From Elysia chlorotica (taxonomy: Eukaryota; Mollusca; Gastropoda; Plakobranchidae): a stretch of DNA of 64,000 nt. A program made the position numbers and the translations under genes. The notes under the pieces are model-generated. The model saw only the letters and a program-made list of their open reading frames with translations, ran no database searches and was not told where the DNA came from. The stretch spans positions 95,381-159,380 of the forward strand of contig RQTK01000938.1 in NCBI GenBank assembly GCA_003991915.1, written 5' to 3'. Of this stretch, positions 25,801-38,300 are shown in pieces (positions within the stretch are counted from its first letter, which is position 1; each line of letters starts with the position of its first letter).

Positions 25801-28337
25801 CGCAATAGACAGTATTTTTTATGTGAAATACAGGTGGAAGAGTGGTTAGCACACAAGTCTTGTCTAGGCAAGGGGAATGAGTACTGAGCTCATGGTGGGG
25901 GTTCAATTCCAGTCATGGCATTGGTCTGAATTTTTCTTTTTTATCTGTTAGTAACAAGCTAGATCTAGGTTTGTGATTGTCTCTTTTAAACTGCTTATTT
26001 TTTTACCAATCACTTGCATCCTAGATGATAAGATTGATAGATCTAGCTTCATCTATTTAGCCTGCATAGTTTTTAGAGCGCCTGATTTGTTAAATATGTT
26101 AAATAAAAATAGAAAATCACCTACGGAAGTTGCTGTGAAAGGTAAAAAAAAAAAGAGATGTATAGGACACACAAGAGAAAAGACCACGAGAAGGAGCCTG
26201 ACTGGAAAATATATCAATAGGGAGGCCAAAAGCAACATGAAATAGGAAGGAAAAGGATATGCCATGGAGAAAGATGCTGTCTTAGCACATGGAATGGAAA
26301 GGTTTTGTGAATATGAAAAAGAAGAATGTTGCAATGTGTAAAAGAGAATATTGTAAGGTAAATTGGACAAAGAGCTTTTACATCAGATTTGTCATGCAGG
26401 GCCAAAATGGTCATGGACTTGCTATGTAAAGACATTTACCTTTTGCATGATAAAAAACACCTAAGAAACAAAGAGAACTGAAGTTTCAGACTTATGACAA
26501 AACAATGTTAAGTGAAAAGACAAGAACACAAACACATAAATTTTAAAACATTAATATTTAGTGCAGGTATATGACAGTTTTACAGATCTATATCATACAC
26601 AAATTCATTGATAAAAAATGTGTAAATCAAAAAGTTTTTGAAAAGATGTGATTTGATTAGTTGCAAAGGTGTAAAATATAAGCCACAACATAAAAAAACC
26701 AACACTCACATCTTTCCCACTGATGACCAATGTTTTGAAAACCATGCTTCTCAGCTGATTTTGCAAATCCTAAAACAGGAGGGGAAGATTTAAAATTATA
26801 AATGAATAATTCACTATTTTCATCTTTTCAAAGAGCACATGAAAATGCTTTAGTACATCTACCATCCCCTGAAAATCAGTAAATGAATAAATTTTAAAAT
26901 GCAGCCTTGTCTAAGAGAGTTGGCTTACTAAATAACAATCAAATCAAAGTTAATATTGAATGTTGCCAAAAAAAACATCTCCAAGTTAGGCAGGAGTGTA
27001 CTTGAGGCATCTGCCTTACAAATTTCTTTATCCAGCAAAAGTTACAGATAAAAGACGTTGGGGAGGGGAGATGGAATAAAAAGAATTAGAGGAAGATCTT
27101 ATGGTGTAGACAGTGATACCAACTGGATCCTTATTTTTTACTGAACCTTTTCTGCGTAGGTCTGCATGGCATATTGAATCACAAGAAATAACCCATTGAT
27201 AAACTTTACTGAACTTTGATCAGCTGACTTTTTTTATTTAAATGAAAATCCATAATTTTACCGAAAATTGTCAGTGCATAATACAATATTATTTTTTTTA
27301 AAACACCTACCTGGCTCATGGTGTTGGCCAGCATGTGGAACTGGTGGTCGAGCAGAATTCTCCACAGGCCTAGCACCTCTTCCACTCGGTGCAGGAAGTC
27401 CTGGGCGTGCTGCAGTGAGATCTTCTCCATGCGCTGGACCTCCGCTTGCAGGCGCGATCGTGTGTGTTCGTCCATCCCTCCTCCGTCATAACGCAGACCA
27501 GATGTGCCAGCTCGTCCCATGCTAAGTCTTGAAGAGGAAACATGACATTTTAAAAATTGATTGTCCAGATTCAAATAACTGTTAATTTTATATGCTTTTA
27601 AGAGTCAATAAATATGTCCTATGCTATGACAGGAGAAAACGTGACAGTTTGAAGATAAGTTTCCTTGCCTTCAACTAACTGGCAATACTTTTTGCTTTAA
27701 GTATGAAAATCTGCATTCCATGTTAAGGTTTGAAGACTAAATATCATATTTATTCTGAGACTTGTCCAGCATTCAACTAACTGCCAATACCTTGAGTCAA
27801 TAAATACCAATATTATTTTAAATATAAATGTCCCATGCTAAGATTTTGAGAATGAAATATACTTTGAGACTGGTCCCGCATTCAACTTACTGTTGATGCT
27901 ATGTGATTGTTATCAATATCTCAAGCTCTCATTTCTCAAGCTTTAGTTACTTTTTTAACTACATGTGCTTAGCTTGAGCAAGGCCTGAGTTCAAGTTGAT
28001 GTTGATAACAAAAGAAATAGGGTATAAGACTGACTCGATTTCATGGAAATGTGACATGATCAATAAGTTGAAAGAACATACTAGAATTATTTTGTAAAAA
28101 GATAGCTTTATATTCCTTAACAGTTGGTTTTCAGGACTTAGATAAAGGTATGGTTTTACAAAACCAGATTTTTATTTATTTCATGAAAAAAAAAGCAGTA
28201 CATAAATACAAATAACAACAATAGTGAGAACAATGTTGGTCATATCAATGACAGCAGCTGTAATAAATGATAATAAAATCAATAATAAAAATCAATGATA
28301 ATAATAACAACAACAATAAAGAAATAATAATGATAAT

Positions 28338-28407
<70 letters not shown>

Positions 28408-31400
28408 TGAATATCAATATGAATAATAACTTGTACTAACAATATTAATAATAATTATAGAAACCAACTCAAAAACCTACATGTCAGTTTGAGAATCCAA
28501 GTCAAATTTGGAGTTGAAATCCACAAAATCAGACAAATCTCTCACTAGCTCAAGTCCAATGCAGAGTTCATCCACAGTGAATGTACTAGTTAGCTGTGGG
28601 GGACATGATAAACAAGGCAATGAAACTATGATAGGCAGAGGTAGATTTAAGAGGTCGAAAGGTGCAAGTGATAATTAATAAATCAGTAGAAACCAGAAGA
28701 AGCAATGACAAATCTAGATCCAGCTTAAGGCAGAGACAATAGGTTACAAGAAAAATAGACAATAGAGTAAAAATGTACGACGTTCTAGCCTTTTCAGGCT
28801 CAGTAACTATTTTAATTAAGAGCCCTTTTAGCATAGAAAACTAATGAATGGTGAGTGAACTTACTTTTGCCAACACTTAAAAGAAAATCCTACCATTCCA
28901 TGCTGAAATAAAATCTGCTGGAAGCAATTTTCCTATTTTTATCTGCCACAATTTTCAATGTTACACAAATATATAAAGACTTGCCTCATGGAGAGGAATT
29001 TTTTTTTAAGTAATATCGGAAAAAAATATTCAACCAATATTTAAAAACAAAAATCTAAAAGCAGGTCTGTCATTGCAAACATAAACTTTAATCCTTCTTT
29101 CTTACATATTTCACATCTTTCTCTGCCACAAACTCTGTACAGACAGGAGCGTCCCAGAAAGGACGAAGGATCCTGCACAGGTAGATGTAAATGCCATTGT
29201 GCTTGCCGGAATAGACCACCTCCTGTGCAGGGTTTGTACCACCACTCATCTGCATTTGAGGATGCATGACGGGCGCACCCATGGGAGTGGACATGTGAAG
29301 GGGGGCCATATCTAAGAACAAAATACATTGAGAGTCATTAATGCCGCAGGTTGAATTGATCTTACTCAAAACAAAACAAACAAATGATAATGATAAAACA
29401 TTTTTGTTTTAGTTAGAACATGCTAAGCAAACTGCCCAATAATTTTCATAATATTTGAAACAGTAAATGGGGCAGGCGGAGGATAAACTAGATGAACCTA
29501 CTAGAAAACTTTTCATAATTTAAGATCTCTAAAGTTGATTACCATTTTAATAATAGGAAACTACTATGAATACAATCTGAAGCACAAAGATTCTGCAATA
29601 AACTGAGACTGAAGGGCAAGACAAAACAGTGCATGTGTAGACTTCAAACCACTCACTTGGTACTGTAGTCATCATCGGCGAACCAAGACCTCCAGGGTTG
29701 AACATTGACATCTGGCCTGGCCGCACTGGGTTCAAGCAAACATTAGGAAAATCAGTACATTTTAAAAGATTAGTCTCAATCGTAGGTTGTCCACTTTTCT
29801 TTTCAAACATAGGTGATATTGTCGGTTATAAGACAATAGCAGTAACATTTTTTTTTAAATGAGACGTCTAAACGAAAAATTTATTTTATATTTATTTGGA
29901 GGGTGAGGCATCAGTTGTCAGTTATACATTGTAACATCTAATCCTGACCCTTCATTTGCTTTGTATTCAAACAAGACAAAACATATTCAGTCCTGCTCTA
30001 ACAGAGTCATACCTTACATGGGTTTCATTGGTCTACCCAACTCTAAATGTGTTTTGGGGTTTTCAGTCTGTAGTCTTGAAAATTACAAAACAATAAAATA
30101 GAAACCAATAGTGCTGCTCATTTGACAATGCCCTTTAGAAGACCATTCCTATGTTGTAATTCCAAAAAAAAAATTAAATAAAAAAATGTATAAATGTTCC
30201 TCTTACTGGGAGTAAAAGCCGCCCCTCCCATGCTGGCAGCTCTGAGCCCACTAAAGTGATACTGAGCCTCTCCACCATACATGAAAAACGCCATCCTTGC
30301 CCAGTCAGACACCTGAAACAAAATGGTTCAAGACTTCTCTAATATCAATGGATTTGAAATCTTACTAAGAATTTCTTACTGCCTTAAAGAATTTTAAAGG
30401 GAACAATAAAACTTATTCATTTGCTTCCTAAACCCCAATTTTACATCTTGTCTTGTTCCCTTGGTCGTACGATGTGGTGCATCTGTGGAGCCCCCCTTTT
30501 TTTACAGTCAAAATGAATATTTGAGAAATACAATGAAACAGAAGGAATTCATTAAAAAATAAATGTGAAGTTCCCTATTTAAGTATTTGAGTTAAATTGA
30601 AAAAAAAAAATGCCTGGGTAATTCTTTTCACCTGGAAGAATACAATTAGGGTTAAGGGCCCATTACATTAAATATTGAGGTTCTACAAACCAATTAAGGT
30701 GCTATTAATTTAGATTAAAAAATTGAAATTGAAATAGCTGAAATATTAGGAAACTGGAAAAAAAAAAAGAAAAAGTGTAGTCTATCATAAGATATATTTT
30801 ATACGGTATTCTAAGCAAACAACAGAAGAAAAAAAATCATGAAATACTCTAGTTAATTACCTGTTGGTCGGAGGATGATCTAGAACAGGCCAAAACAAGG
30901 CAGGTTGCACAAGCTTGATCAAGCTGGTGACGAAGGAAAATTATTGTTCATTTATGCACCCAAAATAGGTTGTCCAAGTAAAAAACTTAAAACCAGAAAT
31001 AAAAAATAAGTAAACCTTTTCTTTTAGCTTTCGAAACGAAGTCTGAAATCTAGTCAACAAATGTAAGGGCATCGGTGGCTGATGGGTTAGAGAGCCTGCC
31101 CGACAATCTCAGTAGACAAATCCAGAACTTTATCTTTCACTTTAGCTGATTGAAATAAAGTTTGATATGCAAAATAGGCCTGAGAACACAGGTTATAGAC
31201 CAAACAAAAAAAAAGTACAAAATCTGATGGATGCATTTTACTTTGAAAAAAATCTATGCAAAACACATGTAAAACGTGCCAACGAAATAAAATACCCTCC
31301 TAGACAACAAACTTTGTTTCAGCTATATAGCAAACAGTTAAACTATAATGCTAAAATGATATTTCCACTTTTTTTCCTCCCTTTCTTAGTCACTTCTGTA

Positions 31401-32290
31401 GAATAGAAATAGGATCAAGTGAAGATTTAAAAAAAAGAATAAGATATAAAATGAACTCACTCTATGCAGATTAAAGAAGCCCTTGATCTGCTGGGCGTCA
31501 GGCCCTCCACACTCAACCATGAGCTGTTTGAGCTGTTCTACTGGCCGCAGCTTTTGGAGGATGTGGATTCCCTGAGCACTAAGCAGCACGAACCTGCGAG
31601 GGGGGAGGGCGTGTTGCGTCACAACACACGCAGGATCCACAGTGTACTGACCAGACAGTGGCGGGGGCTCAGGGGAGGCAACTTCATTGATGGCCCAGGT
31701 CTTGCCTTCGATGGGTAAAACAGTCTGAAGTGGGGACAATTGGTCTCTATTTTACTCACAAAAAGCCAGAGAGTCAAACTTTATTTACACAATACCACAA
31801 ATTAACATAGAGTGAGAAACAAACAAAAACACACACTAATTTGTGTAAAAATGCAGAAATTATAAAATCTAAAAACAAACCTCATTAAGGGCAGAAAACA
31901 AAGTATACTGTACTGGACAATAAGATTCTATTTATTTCTGCAATCTTCTTTTCTTTTTCTCTCATTGTTCCTATCTACTTTTCCTCTTCAGTTTATTCCA
32001 CACTCACGCTGGCCTCCATCATCTGCTTTGGGAAGCAGAAAGAGTCTGGGCTGACACCCCACAGCAAATCATTGTCCTTGTTCTGGCTAGACACTAGCAG
32101 CATTGTACCTGAATGAAAAGCACATAAAAATTGTGTTTCAATTTAGGATTAGGGCCATCATCCCTTTCATTTCAGAGCTGGGAAGCACTGTTACACTGGG
32201 CATAAGATAATTGCAATCATTGTCACAAAACAGGCTCAATCTTTTGATAAAATATTGCTGCTGATAATGATGACAATGATGATGATGATG

Positions 32291-32346
<56 letters not shown>

Positions 32347-35300
32347 TAGAGAAAATCATTTTAATTTTGATAATAATAATAATCATCACAATCTTTATCT
32401 AAGAAAACATAACATTTTACTGAATATGTATATCGCCTCACCATGACTGTAGTGAGCTGTGTGAACATTGGTGGGTCTCATGGGAGCAGAGGTTGCAGAA
32501 AAACCTGGAGGCAGGCGCACATGTACCAGGGAAAGCATGGTGGGTCGTTTACTCTGAGACTTGAAAGGGATGGTGCAGAAATACAAGCGTACCCCTGAAA
32601 TAAACCAGTGGTCACACGATATAAGACATAACAGTGAAATGCAGTTGTATATATACAAAAGAGATACGATTACAGTTATTGCAAACAAACCACATAACTC
32701 TGATGAGCTTTAGGCTAAATATACATCTTTATTTATAAAATACATTTTGCATGATAAAATGACACATTTAAGCAAACAAAATATTAATTCAACATCATAC
32801 AAATCATAAGGAAATCTTAAAATTGGTGAGAGAAATAGAGTAAATGGCTATTAATGCACATCCAGAAATCAATAGCAACTAACCGGACTCAGTGACTGCA
32901 ATCAACTGAACTGCCTCTGATTCTCGTGCTGTCACTGCCGCAATATGGATGATAGATTTGAAGTTGGAGCTCTCTATCGTTCTGTAAATATCGCAATGAT
33001 AAGGAAAACAAAACAAATGGAAATGATAATGTTTACAGTGACAAGCATATGCAAGGGCTGAGTGTTATGCTTTATGTCTGTTTTCACACATTAAAATGGG
33101 CACACTGATTTTTTTTTGCTTTTATTATTCAACATTTCTATAACTAACTTGATACTGAATATTAGCATTTTTCTGCCAACATGACTAAAATTTGCTGAAA
33201 GATATGAGCTAAGTATGCAGCTGTTTTTATACACATTAATGAAATACAAAAAAAAAAAAAAAAAGGATTCATAAGGGTTACCACAAACAATTGTCAAAAA
33301 CGCTATGTAAGGTAATCACAATTTCACAATTGGAATGGTTTGAAGACAAAAAATAATATAAAAATACTAGATTTTTTTAATGACATGTGTAAATAGACTA
33401 CAAAATAACCACAAGATCCTCTATTACGATATATGCATGTAACTATGCAACTAACAGTGCAAGAACAAATTATCAAAGATCAGCGCTCACCTTGCAACAC
33501 CAGCAGCAGCGCTTAATATGCTGGCCTGACTCTGAGCTGCAATTCTGCTCATGCCATCATGCCGTTCACCCAAGTCAAACACCTGAGCAGACAGGACAGT
33601 ATTGAAAGACTAAATTCAAGTTTCTTTGTGCTCTATCTTTCTTTATCACTTATATACAAATTAAATTTGAGGACTTGCTTTAAACAGTGTTACAAAAAAA
33701 TATTGATAAAAAAAGATGATGGGAAGAATAGAACCTAGCTAAAGACTGAACCACATACAGATATGCAGAAAAGACAATCATATTAGATGTTCGTTCAGAT
33801 CCAATATTTTCCAATAAATTTTTGTAAATTACACTTTCTTCTTATCATTATATTGTGGAAAACATTTAGTTGCCATTTTAGCCTAATATTGTATAACAAA
33901 ATATAATTTGATATGCATATCATTATATTTTGATCAAATATAGATTTTTGCAGCATGATGATACATGTGCATGCTATTTTAATTAATATGAAAAAAAAAA
34001 ATTGTCAAAACTAGTTTACACAAATCATGTTTAAAAAAAAATCAAGCATGAACCAGAAAATATATTAATCTGGAATACCTGTATTGTTCCTTTCTGGGTT
34101 CGAGCATAGAGAATTCCTCTTGTATTGTCAATGCTGATTTCAGCTATAGGATCTAGAGACAAGAAGAACCAATTCAATACAAGGTAGTTTTATCAAGAAA
34201 TATGGTTAATATCAATTAGGACCTGCATGCAGCATGTGCGCCCTAACCAAATGGTCAGAACTTTTTCCATCAGCATGCCCAATCTTGACTTAATCCCATT
34301 CCCAACATAAAAAGAGGACACTTTTTAAACCTTAGGCAGTTTAGTAAAAATTTTAATGTTAACTGATAGAAATTTGTTTAGTCATGTCAAAGCTCTTGAA
34401 AACTGAACAAGAATATGTTTGAAACATAAATGTTGATTGTTGATTAAGAATTTGAAGTTTAAGATTTTTGTCATCTCATTCCAGTTCAAATTTAACATAT
34501 CTAGAAATTTTGTGCTAGGTTTTCTGATGATTTACACAAAAGATATATTTCCTAACTTTGTAAGTTGTAACCAATGCAAAAAATATGAAGGTACCATATG
34601 TCAAAATGTAGGGGGGGAAATGAGACTTAGAAGAGGGATGGAGAAAGAGAGAGAGAGAGAGAGAATGAAAAGTAGGAAAAGGCTGAACTACATCTAGATA
34701 GATCAAAACTAAATTTCTTTTTAAGCTTGAATTGAAAAACAAAAGAGTCTAACATTTTTTTTAAATTAAAGTACTTCTGCTTTTTTAGTTTATCAACTCA
34801 AATTGGATCTAACAACAGAATTTGAGTGAAAATAAGATGCTATTGCACATGATGTCTCATAAGTTCAGTGCATAGGGACTTAAAAAGAGAAAGAAACATA
34901 CAATTGTTGGTTGAACTAAAAATCCCATGACCCACTGCTAGCTGCGGATTGCCGACAAGATGATAATATGACGCCACTCAAGTTTGGGTCGTAAAATTTA
35001 GTCGAGCGACCGTGATTGTCGGAAAAATGACAATTGTTGGCACAGATGCAGGTCTAATTAAATCATTTTTTCTTGAAAGGTTATAAATTGACATAATTAT
35101 AAATATTTAGACTTCTACATTACTGTATTTTGCAAGTCATCATTGCCACAAGTTGGAGGGAGATAACCATGATCCAAAAACAACAAAATTTAAGAAAATA
35201 CAACAGTTTGCACAAGAAAATCTTTTAGAACAGTAACAGCCCATATAAATAACTATATTAAAAAAAAAAGCCAGTTTATGAACCAGTTAAAAATAAAAAT

Positions 35301-38300
35301 TCTTCAAATCATATCCTGTCCATTACAAAATGCCTGCTGAGTCATAATGCAACATTGCTAAATGGAATAAAATATTTTGAACGCTTACCATCTTCACTAA
35401 ATGAGAAATTTAAGAATGATGGAATCAGGAAAGACAGTGAGCTTGTGGAGTGATTCACTTTCCGACACTTCCTGCTGAACCATCCATCTTCGGCCTGTAG
35501 AAGAGATAAACTTAAGATAGTCAGAACAACCAGTACATACATTTTTAATGCTATGAAAAGAAGCATAATGATTAACATTGTTTACAAACACTATAGAATG
35601 ACTGTTTTTCAGACAATTCTTATTTTACTCTATAATTAGTGTGAGAAGTAAAATTTGTGTTCACCTAAGTTTGACACATAACAGAAAAAAGCAAGCTTTT
35701 TATAAAGTCCAGATTACATATAAAAGAAAAATATCATGATGGTCATCTTTTTACTATTGTATTCAGGCGCTGAGAACAAAAGAAGTAGCAGCAGAAGAGG
35801 AAGTAGAAGTAAAGGTCTAGATCTATCATCTACCAGCAGCCAAGGCAATCCCGTATCCCAAGGTATATGTCTGATGATCTACAGCCCCTGAAAAGAGTTT
35901 CACTCACACCCAACGCACTGACATCACACTTCTCTTGGCTAAGGCTTCTAGGCAGGCCTAACACTACTCACAATCTACTCACGACACACATTCACCACGA
36001 TAAAAATGTAAAGTTACAGTTAAATCATTCTCCATAATACCTAGAAATAAATATATTTTCACGCATTTCGTTTGTAAGCAAAACAAAAATTATTGCGGGT
36101 AAATTTTCTTTTAAGAGACACAAAACAACAGCAAAAACAATACATAACCTGATACAGTGTTATCTTACCTTTGGGATTATTAAGGAGAACTGAAAACAAG
36201 ACAAAAGTTTACATCTCGAACCTGATACACCAGTTCATAGAGACAGCCATCCTTGCCAGCCATGAAGACCCGACCATTGTCTGCCCCGACGATGCTTGTG
36301 ATGTACACGCCGTCAGTCGGGATGGAGAACAGCGGGTCTGGTAACAAATGCATCTCTCCCCCGCGGTGGTCTCCACTACCTCCTTCACACAGAAACAATT
36401 GACCAGAAAAATCAAATAAAATTAATGAATTGGTTAACAGACATTCAGTGTTTTTGACCGTATGAAATAAAGAGGAATTCACATAAGATAAAGTATGGCT
36501 TAAAAGAACACAATATATGTCCTTCTTTTAACTTTACGATCGCAGCTAAAAAAAAAAAAAACTACTAGCCTGTCCCCAAGAGGTTCATCTTAGTCCAATT
36601 TGACTGCACAACTCCAATTACACTTGGCTTACATCTACAATAGTTAAGCATCCAAAATGTACATTTAAAGACTTTAGGAGACAATAATTGGATTTATAAA
36701 AGCTATTAGAACTGTATGACGATTCTCGTTTCTTGATACAAAGTCCAGGAAAATATTTCTGTTCACCAAAAAATCTGACAATAGATTAATTTTGTTGGAA
36801 ATCTGAAATGATAGGTCTAGTTTGGAAATCTTTGAGGGAAGAAAAAGATGATAAGCGACAAAAGATATTTACCATCAGCTGTTTTGTAGAAGCTTACACC
36901 TAGTAAAACAATGTCAACTGGAGTCGCCAAACACATTAAGTACTGGATGTGAGGCTGAAAGATTCCTGATAAAATAAAAGGAACAATTCCAAAAATGTGA
37001 CTCCTAAATTTATTACAAGAAATATGAAATTAAAATCATAGTAATATATAAATAAGATTGCCTTATTTTTATGAATGAAAGTGATAAGCTCTGACTCAGA
37101 TTATTTTAGATTCCAAACCATGATGCTTTAAATGACAAATAATGGTGGACTTGAAGATTTATATCAAAATGAATAGTATTTCATGATTCAAAACTACTAG
37201 AATAATTATTTTGCGACAACATCGTCAAATCACAAAGCAGTGTGTGAATAGAATAATAAATTCTAAACTCTTCACAGTGCTTTTTTTTTAAGTTTCATAA
37301 AACGGTATATAAAAGAGGTTTTAAACCAACGGTTTTCATATAGTTCTTGACATATTTATTTAATTAATGAAATGCTATCTTTATAATGCTGAAAAGTTAG
37401 TTCAAGGGTTAAAATCATTTTTTTAATAATTTACCTGGCTTAGGACGCAAAAGAGCTGCACTGAGTATTGTTTCATTCAAGCCGTCAAAGTAAGCCAGAT
37501 CAGACCTTTTTAGAAATTTAAACAAAAAACATCAACTAGTAGTAAATATCTGTTTGACACTGGTATATATCAAAACACTAAAAGCATGTACTTTCAAAAA
37601 ATATAAATGTAACAAGTGTAAAAAATGCTATTCTCAAGTTGTTTTTCTCTCTCTCGACTTGTAAAAAAGGGCACAATATTGGTATTGAAATAAAATATGC
37701 TAGTAGTTACAACATGTATTTTTCAATGGGTTATGCATATATGTCTTTGTCGTGTTAAAAAAATCTTTTTAAATGAAGACTTGATTTCAATATTATTGTA
37801 TTTACCTGTCTTCAAACTTCCATACAAAGATATCACTGTCAATGGTGAGCCAAGCTCTTTCTATTTCAGGAAAGAGACCCATCATACAATTACATTGCAT
37901 GCCTGACATTATGCATCAAGGATATAACATGAGGAATGTATGCCACATCCTATTACAATACAAATGATAAAGGTAAATACTGGAAAAAAAGAAAGGAAAA
38001 AAAAAATCAGAACACTTTTGAAAGAAAATGACTGCAATTTACCTTGGTATGGCAAGGTAATGTTTTGAAATTAAAAAAAAAACACATTTTACAAAAGTAT
38101 ATTTCTGGTCCTGTTAGAAACTTAAACTAGTGAGGGTAAAAATATATGATTAAAGAAAGAAGCACTGCAATGTGTGAAAAAAATTTAAGTTGACACTGTC
38201 TTCCAATTGATCAAAGCAACCTACACTATACATCTTTGCTTTTAAAAAAGAAGAAAAATAAAGATAGAAAATCCACTGAAATTTGCCTTTCAAATCAATA

